DNA of 64,000 nt. It comes from Terriglobia bacterium (GTDB lineage: Bacteria; Acidobacteriota; Terriglobia; Terriglobales; Acidobacteriaceae). Shown in pieces: positions 21,202-30,776 of the stretch. The stretch is from contig JAIQET010000007.1 in NCBI GenBank assembly GCA_020073645.1, positions 1 through 64,000 on the forward strand, written 5' to 3'. Below the pieces are notes generated by a model. That model had not been told where the DNA came from. It was given only the letters and a program-made list of their open reading frames with translations, and did not search any database. Within the stretch, counting starts at the first letter, position 1; every line of letters starts with the position of its first letter. The position numbers and the translations under genes are program-made.

Positions 21202-21305
21202 TCAGCATTCAGCACTCAGCATTCGGCATTCAGCCCTTTGAGGTGCCTGCATTTACCTGCACAAGTCCAGAGTGGCTGAATGCTGAGTGCCGAATGCTGA
21301 GTGCT
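21202..21305. repeat. Imperfect palindrome of CAGCATTCAG/CTGAATGCTG words
   Basis: GCATTCAGCACTCAGCATTC on the left is answered by CTGAATGCTGAGTGCCGAAT on the right, separated by about 30 bases. A sister element with the same words lies between scpA and scpB at 62011-62118. Confidence 0.75.
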
Positions 21306-21335
21306 CGCCCTTGCGTGCTAACATCCTTTGTCTCG

Positions 21336-22352
21336 ATGAAACACATTGGCGAAAACGTGGTGCGCATCGAAGCCGAGGCGCTGCGCGCGCTGGCCGACCG
21401 CATCGCCGGCCCCATGGCGGACGCTTTTACCCGTGCCGTGGAGCTGATCTATGGCTGCAGCGGACGCGTGGTAGTCACGGGCATGGGCAAGAGCGGCATC
21501 ATCGCCCGCAAGATCGCCGCCACCTTGAGCTCCACCGGAACCCCCGCCCTGTTTATGCACCCGGTGGATGCAGTGCACGGCGATCTGGGAATGGTGGTTC
21601 GCGGGGACGTGGTGCTGGCCCTTTCCTCGAGCGGCGAGACCGAAGAGATCCTGCGCCTGCTGGCCACCATCAAGCGCCTGCAAGTGCCGCTGATCAGCAT
21701 GACCGGTGACACAATTTTTCCCTCGTCACCCCGAGCGGAGTCGAGGGACCTTGCGTCGGGCCGCCTGTCCACCGTAGCCGCCGCGGCGGATGTTGCGTTG
21801 GACTGCTCAGTCGCCAAGGAAGCCTGCTCGCTGGGCCTGGCGCCAACTGCTTCGACCACGACCATGCTGGCACTCGGCGACGCACTGGCCATGGCGCTCT
21901 CGGAGAAGCGCGGCTTCAAAGAAGAAGATTTTGCCAACCTGCATCCCGGAGGCAAGCTGGGCAAGCGGCTGGCCCGGGTCGAAACGCTGATGCACTCGCG
22001 CGACGCGATCCCCCGCGTTACTCCGCACACGAAAATGCCGGATGTGATCTACGAAATGTCGCGCAAAAAACTGGGCGTGACCACCGTGGTCGAAGGCGAA
22101 AAACTGGTGGGAATCATCAGTGACGGCGACTTGCGCCGCCTGCTGGAAAAACGCGGCAAAGACGTGCTTGATCTCACCGCCGCCGAGTGCATGACCCGGA
22201 ACCCGAAAACCATTGCCCCCGGAGAATTCGCCGCCACAGCGATCGCCATCATGGAAGAAAAGAAGATCACGTCGCTGGCGGTGGTGGACGGCGACGGCAA
22301 GCTCGAAGGCATCGTCCACCTGCACGATTTGTGGGGAACGGAAATGATGTAG
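21336..22352 (+). CDS. kdsD: Arabinose-5-phosphate isomerase KdsD (KpsF/GutQ family)
   Basis: It converts ribulose-5-P to arabinose-5-P, the substrate of KdsA. The 338-residue protein has a SIS domain (TGMGKSGIIARKIAATLSSTG, ALSSSGETEE) and two CBS domains at the C-terminus. Between MTGD and AAADVALDCSV there is an insertion of about 20 residues, absent from E. coli KdsD, encoded by a dispersed repeat at 21724-21751 read in frame. The ATG at 21336 is chosen because the upstream part of the frame is repeat sequence. Confidence 0.93.
   Translation: MKHIGENVVRIEAEALRALADRIAGPMADAFTRAVELIYGCSGRVVVTGMGKSGIIARKIAATLSSTGTPALFMHPVDAVHGDLGMVVRGDVVLALSSSGETEEILRLLATIKRLQVPLISMTGDTIFPSSPRAESRDLASGRLSTVAAAADVALDCSVAKEACSLGLAPTASTTTMLALGDALAMALSEKRGFKEEDFANLHPGGKLGKRLARVETLMHSRDAIPRVTPHTKMPDVIYEMSRKKLGVTTVVEGEKLVGIISDGDLRRLLEKRGKDVLDLTAAECMTRNPKTIAPGEFAATAIAIMEEKKITSLAVVDGDGKLEGIVHLHDLWGTEMM
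21724..21751. repeat. Repeat of the GAGCGGAGTCGAGGGACC family inside kdsD
   Basis: TCACCCCGAGCGGAGTCGAG followed by GGACC matches the outer words of the repeat at 2019-2083 and sits in frame within the SIS domain coding region. The reading frame is kept, and the residues added (SPRAESRDLASG) fall in a loop. Confidence 0.65.
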
Positions 22353-22447
22353 GAAATTTGGTAATTTGGTAATCGGGTGATTCTGTAATTTCATCGAGAG
22401 GCGGGCTTCCAAATTACAAAATTACCCGATTACCAAATTACCCAATT
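22352..22447. repeat. Imperfect palindrome of AATTTGGTAAT words
   Basis: GGTAATTTGGTAATCGGGTG is answered by CCCGATTACCAAATTACCC after about 40 bases. The element separates kdsD from the next small gene. Confidence 0.7.
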
Positions 22448-22459
22448 GCGAGATGTCCC

Positions 22460-22669
22460 ATGTATCACTACGATCCCAACACCGCGCTCGAAGAACTGAC
22501 CGAAGACGCAACTCTCCCCAACCCGGTCCACGTGCGCGACATGATTCTGCGCAAGCGGCTCGGCCCCGACAAATCGCTGGAGTTGAACCGGCTGTTCGTT
22601 GAGTACCAGAAGTTCTTCGGCGAGACCCAGAAGCTGGGGAAAGAGATCTTGCGGCAGCTGGCCACGTAG
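22460..22669 (+). CDS. Small protein of unknown function
   Basis: The 69-residue soluble protein (MYHYDPNTALEELTED to LGKEILRQLAT) is rich in helix-forming residues and has no signal or membrane segment. The codon pattern resembles that of its neighbours. It has no clear ribosome site and no recognised domain. The frame is complete and sits alone after the repeat at 22352. The chance that it is spurious is real. Confidence 0.45.
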   Translation: MYHYDPNTALEELTEDATLPNPVHVRDMILRKRLGPDKSLELNRLFVEYQKFFGETQKLGKEILRQLAT

Positions 22670-22760
22670 GATCTGCACAGCCCACGTAGCGGCGGACTCC
22701 CCATCCGCCAGCGGGTGAGGTTCGCCCGCAAGCTTGCCGATGTGATTCCAAGAGGAGCCT

Positions 22761-23000
22761 ATGAGCACTCGATCAACAATCTGCTTGGGCGAAAGCAGTG
22801 GCAAGTCCGTTCACATCTACTGGGAGCTCGCTGACCGAGAGATAGAAAGCGGTCGAATGATGAAGGCACCGGTCTACATCGCCGTAGACGACGGGGACGC
22901 GGATCAAGAACTCGCCATCCGATTGCCGAAGGATATTGCCATCCGACTCTTAACGATCCTCAGTAACAGATACGCCGAAGAAGTTGGTCAAGTCCTCTAG
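22761..23000 (+). CDS. Small protein of unknown function
   Basis: The 79-residue protein reads as a compact alpha-beta fold ([40 protein letters not shown]) without signal or membrane segments. GAGGAG precedes the ATG, supporting translation. I do not recognise the family. The gap before it (22670-22760) holds a short repeat around GTAGCGGCGGACTCC. Confidence 0.6.
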   Translation: MSTRSTICLGESSGKSVHIYWELADREIESGRMMKAPVYIAVDDGDADQELAIRLPKDIAIRLLTILSNRYAEEVGQVL

Positions 23001-23158
23001 CTCGGCTGGGCGGACGAGGTCGTCCGCCCCTACGTGAGCATTGCAGATCCTATCGGTTGACGACTTCTCTCCTCGCACAATCATTTACAATGACTGATTC
23101 CACGTCGAAACGAGGCGCACTCGGTACTCGCAACCCGGTACTCGGTACTAAGAAAACT

Positions 23159-24937
23159 ATGCATCGCTGGTTCGAACTCTTTATCCCCACACTACGCGAG
23201 GCCCCGGCCGACGCTGAGGTCGCCAGCCACAAGTTCCTGGTCCGTGCCGGCTATATCCGCCAGCTTTCGGCCGGGGTGTACTCCTATCTTTTCCTGGGTC
23301 AGCGCTCGTTCAACAAGATCATCGGCATCGTGCGCCAGGAGATGGACAAAATCGGGCAGGAATTCTACCTGCCGGCGCTGCATCCGCGCGAGTTGTGGGA
23401 AGAAAGCGGGCGCTGGGCGGTCATGGGCGACACCATGTTCCGGCTCAAGGACCGCAAAGGCGCGGACTACTGCCTGGGTATGACCCACGAAGAAGTCATG
23501 ACCTCGATCGCCCGCAAGGAACTGCGCAGCTACAAGCAGTTGCCGCAGATCTGGTACCAGATCCAGAACAAGTTTCGCGATGAGGCTCGGCCCAAGTCCG
23601 GCCTGCTGCGGGTGCGGCAGTTCACGATGAAGGACTCGTACTCGTTCGACATCGATCCCGCCGGACTCGACGTCTCCTACCGGAAGCATTACGACGCCTA
23701 CTGCCGCATTTTCGACCGTTGCGGACTGAAGTACATGGTCGTGGAAGCCCATTCCGGCGCAATGGGCGGCTCGCAGTCGCACGAGTTCATGGTGCGTACA
23801 CCGGCGGGCGAGGACCAGATCGTGAGCTGCGAAAGCTGCAGCTACGCGGCGAACATGGAGAAGGCCGCCTCCAAGCTGGCGCCGGTCGAAGACCTGGCCG
23901 TCACGGGCGATGGCAATCCAGTGGAAGTGCACACCCCGGGCCAGAAAACCATTGAAGAGGTGGCGCGGTTTCTGGGGGTGTCGCCCAAGAACAAGATCAA
24001 GACCTTGGCGCTGATCGCGAACGAAACTGATGCGAAAACCGGGAAACCGAAGGCGCGCGCCGTCGTTGTGCTGTTGCGCGGCGATCATCAACTCAATGAG
24101 GCCAAGTTGTCCACTGCGCTGGCCGGTAAAGAAACGCGTGCCATGCAGGAAGACGAGATTCGCCAGGTCTTTCACTCGCCGGCGGGTTTCCTTGGCCCTG
24201 TCGGTCTCAGCAACGTAGCCGTCGCCACCAACGGCGTGTTCGGCGAAGGCGCCATCCTGCTGGTGGACACGGCCCTCGAGGGACGCAAGAACCTGATCTC
24301 CGGCGCCAACAAGGAAGACTACCACCTGAAAAACGTGACGCCGGGCCGCGACTTCCAGCCCACCGCCTACGCCGACTTGCGCAGTGTGACCGCCGGCGAA
24401 GCCTGCCCCAACTGTGGCGGCCAGCTCCGCATCGATACCGCGGTCGAGATCGGGCACATCTTCAAACTGGGCTACAAGTATTCCCAATCCATGGGCGCGC
24501 GGGTGCTGGACCGCAACGGCAAGGAAGTCACGCCCATCATGGGCAGTTACGGCATTGGCATGGAGCGCATCCTGACCGCGGCCGTCGAGCAGAACAATGA
24601 CGAGAACGGCTTCTGGCTGCCGCCGCAGATCGCCCCTTTCGAGATTGTGGTCACTCCCACCAACGTGAGGGATGAGATGCTGACGAACACCGCCGAGGAC
24701 ATCGCCCGCCGCCTCGAGGCTGCCGGATTCGAGGTGTTACTGGACGACAGGGACGAACGGCCAGGGGTCAAGTTCAAGGACGCTGACCTAGTGGGCATAC
24801 CCTTTCGTGTCACCGTGGGCAAAAAGGTTACCGAAGGTACCGTGGAGGTCGTTCGCCGCTCGACTCGGGAAATGCTGGATGTTAGCATCGCCGCAATAAC
24901 CGAGTACTTTGAGAAGCTTCTGAGGCCGGCGCGCTAG
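23159..24937 (+). CDS. proS: Prolyl-tRNA synthetase, bacterial type
   Basis: It charges tRNA-Pro. The 592-residue protein begins [35 protein letters not shown], the standard ProRS N-terminus. It has class II motifs ([51 protein letters not shown]), the YbaK-like editing insertion (about 240-400) and an anticodon-binding C-terminal domain. The frame reaches further upstream, but that part translates a repeat (TACTCGCAACCCGGTACTCG), so the ATG at 23159 is preferred. Confidence 0.96.
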   Translation: MHRWFELFIPTLREAPADAEVASHKFLVRAGYIRQLSAGVYSYLFLGQRSFNKIIGIVRQEMDKIGQEFYLPALHPRELWEESGRWAVMGDTMFRLKDRKGADYCLGMTHEEVMTSIARKELRSYKQLPQIWYQIQNKFRDEARPKSGLLRVRQFTMKDSYSFDIDPAGLDVSYRKHYDAYCRIFDRCGLKYMVVEAHSGAMGGSQSHEFMVRTPAGEDQIVSCESCSYAANMEKAASKLAPVEDLAVTGDGNPVEVHTPGQKTIEEVARFLGVSPKNKIKTLALIANETDAKTGKPKARAVVVLLRGDHQLNEAKLSTALAGKETRAMQEDEIRQVFHSPAGFLGPVGLSNVAVATNGVFGEGAILLVDTALEGRKNLISGANKEDYHLKNVTPGRDFQPTAYADLRSVTAGEACPNCGGQLRIDTAVEIGHIFKLGYKYSQSMGARVLDRNGKEVTPIMGSYGIGMERILTAAVEQNNDENGFWLPPQIAPFEIVVTPTNVRDEMLTNTAEDIARRLEAAGFEVLLDDRDERPGVKFKDADLVGIPFRVTVGKKVTEGTVEVVRRSTREMLDVSIAAITEYFEKLLRPAR

Positions 24938-24976
24938 TGGGGGCGGCATGACGCGCGGCCGAAGGTGGAGCGCGTT

Positions 24977-25333
24977 ATGGGAACGATTAGACTTGGGATC
25001 GGAATCTTCGTTATTGTGGCGGTGGTGTACATGTGCGCCGAGTTGATTCCGCCTTACTTCTCGAACTACGAGTTCCAAGACGTCATCAAGAATGAGGCCA
25101 CCCTCGCCACCTACAGCACCAAGCCCGAGGACGCCATCCGCGACACCATCTTCAAGAAGGCACAAGACCTGGAGATCCCGCTCAGCAAGGACGACATCAA
25201 GGTACATCGGGTCGGTCCCCAGGGAACCGGCTCGATCAGCATCGAAACCCACTACACGGTGCATGTCGACCTGCCTGGTTATCCCCTGGACCTCCAGTTC
25301 GATCCCTCTACCAAGAACACGGGTGCATTCTAG
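24977..25333 (+). CDS. Membrane-anchored protein of unknown function (DUF4845-like)
   Basis: The 118-residue protein has one N-terminal membrane helix (RLGIGIFVIVAVVYMCAELIPPYF) and an extracytoplasmic alpha-beta domain ending VHVDLPGYPLDLQFDPS. AGGTGGAG precedes the ATG at 24977. The layout resembles small DUF4845-type proteins, but this is an impression only. A palindrome TCTCAC-GGC-GTGAGA follows at 25347-25361. Confidence 0.6.
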   Translation: MGTIRLGIGIFVIVAVVYMCAELIPPYFSNYEFQDVIKNEATLATYSTKPEDAIRDTIFKKAQDLEIPLSKDDIKVHRVGPQGTGSISIETHYTVHVDLPGYPLDLQFDPSTKNTGAF

Positions 25334-25517
25334 ACAAGTTCGCTTCTCTCACGGCGTGAGAACCTCCCCGGGTAAGGGCCACTTACGTTCGTAACCTTGT
25401 GCTGGCTTTCGGTAACCCCCTAACATTCACCCAGGCGCACCTCCAAGCGGGAACACAGAGAGCAACGGGGGCACCGCGTCCTTTCACCAACAGAATCGCT
25501 TTTGTGGAGATGATGTG

Positions 25518-26747
25518 ATGACACCGAAATTCAGAGCCCTCTGCCTGGTTCCAGTATTCGTGGCCGCGCTTTTCCTGACCGGATGCAGCAAATTTAGCTG
25601 CCCGACGACCTCGCTGGGTTCAACCGGCAGTGGAGGTGGAAAGGGCGGGGTCAATACCGGGGGCAATCTTTGCGGCTCGGGCGGAATCAACGGTACCGAA
25701 GCGGCTCTGGTTTATTTCCCGAACGTGGACAGCACGGGAGCGCTGGACATTGATGGCGCAGTGCTGACTACGTCCGGCCAGTTCGCGCAATTGACAGCCA
25801 CGCCGCCCAACACCACCGGTCAGAGCACGGATGACATGACGATCGTGGCAGGAAAGTTCCTGTACGTTCCCTTCGCCGATACGAATGCGGTAGAAGGTTT
25901 CTCGATCGACCATACCACCGGGGCGCTGAGCCCGATCCCCGGCAGCCCCTTCGCGCTCACTACCGGTACCGCCGATACGGCGGTTGCCGATCCGCAAGGC
26001 CGATTCCTTTTCGTCGGCAGCGAAATCTCGGGACTGATTTCCGTATTTCAGATCGATGCCACGACTGGGGCGCTGACCGAGGCCCCAGGATCGCCGTTCA
26101 GCAGCTTCAACCTTTTCTTCGCTGATAGCCTCACTGTGGACGGAACCGGAAACTTCCTCTACGCGGGCCAGTTGCTTTCTTCCACTCCTCTAGATGCGTT
26201 CTCGATTGATCAGAATAACGGCGCCCTCTCCGAGATTGGGGCCTTTAATCTTGGTGTGGCGCAGTTGCATGCCGATCCGAGTGGGAAATTCCTCATGGGG
26301 GTCGCCGAGATACAGGACCAGTTCACCTTCGCCTCCGACCAGCACATTTACGTCTTCGCGATTGATTCCGTTACCGGAGCACCCTCTCCGGTCGCTGGTT
26401 CGCCGTTCGCGACCACGTCCGCGCCGTTTGATTTCGCCATATCTCCCAACGGTGAGTTTGTCTACGTCGTCGGCAACGACCTCAGCGGCAACATCGCCGC
26501 TCTTGAAGGCTACCAGCTCGACACCACGACGGGCGCGCTCACCGCACTGCCGGGCTCTCCCTTCACCGGCCTTCCGACCGATCTGATCCAGTGCAAGTTT
26601 GAACAGGGCGGAGGAGAAATGTTTTGTAGCAGTAGCTCGTTGGGTAATTTCTCCGTACTGACGACCAACCCTTCCACGGGCGCTGTCACGAACACCGTGC
26701 CGGATTTGGCGGTTCCTCTGAGCTTCCCCTTCGCGGTCACGGACTAA
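25518..26747 (+). CDS. Lipoprotein with lactonase-type beta-propeller repeats
   Basis: The 409-residue lipoprotein has the lipobox FLTGCSK with the lipidated C23, then a Ser/Gly-rich linker. At least five repeats follow of the form F-x-I-D-x-x-T-G-A-L-x-x-x-x-G-S-P-F, each of about 45-50 residues. These are the blades of the 6-phosphogluconolactonase-like/YncE-type propeller family common in Acidobacteria. A sugar lactonase activity is not implied. GGAGA lies seven bases before the ATG. It is likely attached to the outer or inner membrane; its ligand is unknown. Confidence 0.85.
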   Translation: MTPKFRALCLVPVFVAALFLTGCSKFSCPTTSLGSTGSGGGKGGVNTGGNLCGSGGINGTEAALVYFPNVDSTGALDIDGAVLTTSGQFAQLTATPPNTTGQSTDDMTIVAGKFLYVPFADTNAVEGFSIDHTTGALSPIPGSPFALTTGTADTAVADPQGRFLFVGSEISGLISVFQIDATTGALTEAPGSPFSSFNLFFADSLTVDGTGNFLYAGQLLSSTPLDAFSIDQNNGALSEIGAFNLGVAQLHADPSGKFLMGVAEIQDQFTFASDQHIYVFAIDSVTGAPSPVAGSPFATTSAPFDFAISPNGEFVYVVGNDLSGNIAALEGYQLDTTTGALTALPGSPFTGLPTDLIQCKFEQGGGEMFCSSSSLGNFSVLTTNPSTGAVTNTVPDLAVPLSFPFAVTD

Positions 26748-26766
26748 TCCAGCGGAATCAGGTCCC

Positions 26767-26797
26767 GCCAGCTTCGTCGGGAAACCCCGAAGCTGGC
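26767..26797 (+). terminator. Hairpin after the propeller lipoprotein gene
   Basis: GCCAGCTTCG pairs with CGAAGCTGGC across an 11-base loop that itself contains GGG/CCC. No T-tract follows, so it may end transcription weakly or protect the 3' end. The rest of 26748-26987 shows no gene. Confidence 0.5.
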
Positions 26798-26987
26798 GTA
26801 CCTGGCTGCACAACCCGAGCGCGGCAAAACCCGGGCTGCCGGGTTAGAATAAGTCATCCCTTCCCGAAGTCGGTCTGTGAGATATCGGCCTCTGCGTCTG
26901 GCGCGAGGAAGAGGATTTTCTTGGTCTGGGACAACCGGGCTCGTGCGCTCCCTTATCTAATGCAGTAGAGGCGACTCCCCATCTAAC

Positions 26988-29561
26988 GTGGCTGTCAAAC
27001 TCAAGATCCCGAAAGGCAACCCCGGCGGAAAACGCGGCAAGGGCCTATTTTCTCGCGATCCGGTGATCCGGGCTGCCCTAACCGTCTTCCTGGTCGCAGC
27101 GGTCCTCCTGGTGGGATGGTTCTCTTACTACTACGTCAAGTACGACCGCATCATCGATCAGAAGTTCAAAGGCCAGGTCTTCAGCAACTCCGCCAAGATT
27201 TATGCCATTCCCCACGCGGTACGGGCCGGCGAGAAGCTTGAGGCCAAAGACATCGCGACGCAACTGCGGCGGGCCGGCTATACCGACAAGGATGGCCAGT
27301 CCCCCATGGGCAGCTACCGCCTGCTCGAACATGGCATTGAGATCAAGCCGGGACCTGACTCTTACCACAGCCCCGAGCCCGCCAAGATTCACTTTCAGGA
27401 CGGCGCCGTAGACAAGATCACCGGCAGCGCCGGCGATCTCGACGGCTACGAACTGGAACCGCAGTTGGTGACCGCCCTGTTTGACGCCGAGCAGCGCTCC
27501 AAGCGCCAACTGGTCAAGTACGACGACATCCCTAAGGTGATGGTGGATGCCGTGCTGGCCATCGAGGACCGCCGCTTCTTCCAGCATGGTGGAGTGAATT
27601 TCATACGCCTGGGCGAGGCCGCATGGGTGGACCTGACTCACCAGAAGCATGAGCAAGGCGGCTCCACCATCACCATGCAGCTCTCCCGCGCGTTCTTTCT
27701 GACCCCGGAGAAGACCGTCAAGCGCAAGCTGGCGGAAATGATGATTGCGCTGGAGCTGGAACAGAAGTTCAGCAAGCAGCAGATCTTCGAGTTCTATGCC
27801 AACCGCGTCGATCTAGGACAGCGGGGTTCGTTCACCATCAGCGGCTTTGCGGAAGCGTCGCGTGCCTACTTCAACAAAGATCTCAAGGACATCTCCCTGC
27901 CCGAGGCGGCACTGATTGCCGGAATCATCCAGGCGCCCAGCTATTTGTCCCCCTACCGGCACCCCGAGCGGGCGCTGGAGCGCCGCAACCTGGTGCTCGA
28001 CAGCATGGTGGACACCCACGCCATCACCAAGGCTGACGCGGAGAAGGCCAAGGCCACGCCGCTGAAGCTTGCTCCGCCTAACGTCGAAGCCAGTGACGCG
28101 CCTTACTTCGTGGATATGGTCCGCGACACGCTGATCAGCAAGCTCAATGAGCGTGAAGTCAACGAGCAGGCGTATCGCATCTACACCACGCTCGATCCTG
28201 ACTTGCAGAAAGCCGCGGCCCAGGCGGTAGAAACCGGCATCAAGCTGGTGGATGAGCAGGTGACGAAGCTCCGTACCCGGCGGACCAAGGTCGGCAAGAA
28301 CAAGTTCGAGACCACGGTTCTACCCGGCCCGCAAGCGCAGGTGGCGCTGGTCGCCATCGATCCTCACACCGGTGAGGTGCTGGCGCTGGTGGGTGGCCGC
28401 AACTACGGCCTCAGCCAGCTGAACCACGCGGTGGCGAAACGTCCCACCGGGTCCATCTTCAAGCCCTTCGTCTACGCCGCCGCCATGAATACCGCCCTGA
28501 ACGGCGGCAACCCGGTGCTTACGCCGACCTCGATGGTGCCCGACCAACCCACCACCTTCACCTATGGCGACCAGATCTACGAACCGCGAAACTACAAAGA
28601 GGAATACCACGGGGACGTGACCACCCGCTACGCGCTGGCACTCTCTCTGAACAACGCCACCGTGAAAGTGGCCGAGGAGGTCGGGTACGACAAAGTGGCG
28701 GATTTGGCTAAGGCCGCCGGCATCACCTCGGTGAAGGCCACCCCAGCCATGGCCCTGGGCGCCTACGATGCCACCCCCCTGGACATGGCCGCGGCCTACA
28801 CCGTCTTCGCCAATGCCGGGACCCGCATTTCCCCCATCCTGGTCAACTCGGTACGCAACGCCAATGGCGATGTGGTCATGGACTTCAAGACGGACAAGAA
28901 GCCGGTTCTCGACCCCCGCGTCGCCTACGTAATGACCGACATGATGGAGGGCGTGGTGAATTTTGGCACCGCGTTCGCGGTGCGCGCTCGCGGCTTCACT
29001 GCTCCGGCGGCGGGCAAGACGGGAACTTCCCACGATGGATGGTTTGCGGGCTACACCAGCAACCTGCTGTGCATCGTCTGGGTCGGTTACGACGACTACA
29101 GCGACATTCGCCTCAGCGGAGCCCAAACCGCCGCCCCCATTTGGGCGGAGTTCATGAAGAAGGCGATCACGCTGCCCCAGTACTCAGATGTACAAACCTT
29201 CAGCCAGCCTTCCGGCGTAGTCGACGTCCAACTGGACAAGGTAACCAACCTGCTGGCGACTCCGGCCTGCCCGGAGACCTACACCGCCGCCTTCATCGCC
29301 GGCACCGAGCCTAGTCAGACATGTGATCAGCCCACCGGAGTCAAGGGGTTCTTCTCCAGGATCTTTGGCATAGGAAACGACAAAGTCCTGCCTCCGCCTC
29401 CACCTGGCGCTCAGGCGCCCGCCGCCGGCCCGGCAAATGCCACCCCGCAGGACTCCAAAACCCAGGATGCCGGAAAGAAAAAAGGGTTCTTTGGGAAATT
29501 AGCGGGTATCTTTAAGGACGACAAACCGTCTAATCCCCCGTCCAAACCACCGGACAAATAA
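26988..29561 (+). CDS. Class A penicillin-binding protein (PBP1b-like)
   Basis: The 857-residue bifunctional peptidoglycan synthase starts at GTG. It has a short cytoplasmic tail, one membrane helix (27-50) and a UB2H-like segment (about 65-145). The GT51 glycosyltransferase follows with catalytic E193 in AIEDRRFFQHGG and the QGGSTITMQLSR motif. The transpeptidase has the nucleophile S489 in TGSIFK, SLNNAT as the SxN motif, and K677 in GKTGT. The C-terminal 80 residues are Pro/Lys-rich. The next gene encodes an exported TPR protein. Confidence 0.95.
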   Translation: MAVKLKIPKGNPGGKRGKGLFSRDPVIRAALTVFLVAAVLLVGWFSYYYVKYDRIIDQKFKGQVFSNSAKIYAIPHAVRAGEKLEAKDIATQLRRAGYTDKDGQSPMGSYRLLEHGIEIKPGPDSYHSPEPAKIHFQDGAVDKITGSAGDLDGYELEPQLVTALFDAEQRSKRQLVKYDDIPKVMVDAVLAIEDRRFFQHGGVNFIRLGEAAWVDLTHQKHEQGGSTITMQLSRAFFLTPEKTVKRKLAEMMIALELEQKFSKQQIFEFYANRVDLGQRGSFTISGFAEASRAYFNKDLKDISLPEAALIAGIIQAPSYLSPYRHPERALERRNLVLDSMVDTHAITKADAEKAKATPLKLAPPNVEASDAPYFVDMVRDTLISKLNEREVNEQAYRIYTTLDPDLQKAAAQAVETGIKLVDEQVTKLRTRRTKVGKNKFETTVLPGPQAQVALVAIDPHTGEVLALVGGRNYGLSQLNHAVAKRPTGSIFKPFVYAAAMNTALNGGNPVLTPTSMVPDQPTTFTYGDQIYEPRNYKEEYHGDVTTRYALALSLNNATVKVAEEVGYDKVADLAKAAGITSVKATPAMALGAYDATPLDMAAAYTVFANAGTRISPILVNSVRNANGDVVMDFKTDKKPVLDPRVAYVMTDMMEGVVNFGTAFAVRARGFTAPAAGKTGTSHDGWFAGYTSNLLCIVWVGYDDYSDIRLSGAQTAAPIWAEFMKKAITLPQYSDVQTFSQPSGVVDVQLDKVTNLLATPACPETYTAAFIAGTEPSQTCDQPTGVKGFFSRIFGIGNDKVLPPPPPGAQAPAAGPANATPQDSKTQDAGKKKGFFGKLAGIFKDDKPSNPPSKPPDK

Positions 29562-29625
29562 CGGAAACGGTCCCCGCTAGGCTTGGGGACGTCAGTTCCG
29601 CATGACCCGTCTTCCGGAGGAGAAT

Positions 29626-30435
29626 ATGCGGGCTCGGCCCCTGCTGTCCTTTGTGGCGTTGGCGTTGTTGGCTTGCCCCTCGGTGCTGGCGCAGGTCTCT
29701 CCTTCCGAGCAAGTACAGATCGGGCCACCCCCCGTGCGCCGCGCCGAAGCTCCAACCACTACCGCTTCTGCCGAGGAACTGGAGAAACGGGGAGACGAAT
29801 TGCGCGCAGAAAAGGACTACCTGGACGCGCTGGACTACTATCGCGTCGCCCTCAAGAAGAAATCCAACAACGCCGTTTTACTGAACAAGGCTGGCATCAG
29901 CGAACTCCTGCTCCAGCGCTACAAGGAAGCGCGCAAGGACTTTGAACGTTCGATTAAGGCGGACCGCACCTACGCCGAAGCCTACAACAACCTGGGCGTC
30001 GTCCACTACGAGGAAAGGAAGTACGGCAAGGCCATCAAGCAGTACGAGAAAGCGATCAAGCTGCGCAACGATGCGGCTTCCTACTACAGCAATCTGGGGG
30101 CGGCGTACTTTGCCACTAAGCAGTTCGAAAAAGCCAACTCCGCATACAGCCAGGCCCTGCAACTCGATCCCGACATCTTTGAGAGGGTTTCCCGGGCCGG
30201 GGTTTCTGCTCAGCTCTCCTCCCCCGAGGACCGAGCCCACTTCGACTACGTCCTCGCTAAGTTGTACGCTCAGATCGGCAACCTGGATCGTTCCCTGGTG
30301 TACCTGGGCAGAGCTCTAGAGGAGGGGTACAAAGCCATTGATGACGTTTACAAGGACGCCGAGTTCGCCGAACTGCGCAAGGATCCCCGCTTTACTCAGT
30401 TGATGTTCGCCCGGCCTCCGGCCATTCCGCAGTAA
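29626..30435 (+). CDS. Exported TPR-repeat protein
   Basis: The 269-residue protein has a signal peptide (RARPLLSFVALALLACPSVLAQ). It then has at least four tetratricopeptide repeats, for example AEAYNNLGVVHYEERKYGKAIKQYEKAIKL and ASYYSNLGAAYFATKQFEKANSAYSQALQLDP. GGAGGAG lies ahead of the ATG at 29626. TPRs mediate protein-protein contact; its position directly after the PBP suggests, but does not prove, an envelope assembly role. Confidence 0.85.
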   Translation: MRARPLLSFVALALLACPSVLAQVSPSEQVQIGPPPVRRAEAPTTTASAEELEKRGDELRAEKDYLDALDYYRVALKKKSNNAVLLNKAGISELLLQRYKEARKDFERSIKADRTYAEAYNNLGVVHYEERKYGKAIKQYEKAIKLRNDAASYYSNLGAAYFATKQFEKANSAYSQALQLDPDIFERVSRAGVSAQLSSPEDRAHFDYVLAKLYAQIGNLDRSLVYLGRALEEGYKAIDDVYKDAEFAELRKDPRFTQLMFARPPAIPQ

Positions 30436-30486
30436 ACCCCACGTTCCGATGAGGTTACAGAGCTCTTCAAGAAATCTTGGGGGTGG

Positions 30487-30501
30487 GCGAAACTTTTTCG
30501 C
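30487..30501 (+). other. Perfect small hairpin GCGAAA-CTT-TTTCGC
   Basis: A six-base perfect stem with a three-base loop lies downstream of the TPR gene, 65 bases before the main terminator. Its role is unknown. Confidence 0.4.
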
Positions 30502-30565
30502 GGCTTTGGGTTTATTATCTGCAAATACTCCTGAAAACAACAGGGTGAGTAAGGAGAAACGGTAG

Positions 30566-30618
30566 CCCACTGGTTGTCGACCCGAGCACGCCCCAAGCAG
30601 GCAACCAGTGGGTTTTTT
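30566..30618 (+). terminator. Rho-independent terminator
   Basis: CCCACTGGTTG (30566-30576) pairs perfectly with CAACCAGTGGG (30602-30612), followed at once by TTTTTT (30613-30618). The loop is 25 bases. It ends the plus-strand transcript of the PBP-TPR genes or of a short RNA starting after a TATTAT box near 30512. The rest of 30436-30776 holds an inverted repeat of GGACCTCGG/CCGAGGTC words. Confidence 0.8.
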
Positions 30619-30627
30619 GATTCGGAC

Positions 30628-30776
30628 CTCGGACCTCAGCCTCCACCATTTGGCTCCGAGGCGGTCGAGCGCTTCCCCCCAGCAGTGACCCCCGAAGCCC
30701 CAGTTTGTGACCATATAACGATTGAATGCTGAGTGTGGATGCCAACGGCTGAGGTCCGAGGTCTGCGGTCTGACGT
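30628..30776. repeat. Imperfect palindrome of GGACCTCGGACCTC words
   Basis: GGACCTCGGACCTCAGCC near 30628 is answered by GGCTGAGGTCCGAGGTC at 30748-30764. The words are of the same style as the other intergenic palindromes here and abut the kdsC stop. Confidence 0.65.

Noticed and set aside
23192-24487. Long minus-strand open frame opposite proS
   Set aside because: It is a shadow of the conserved ProRS core.
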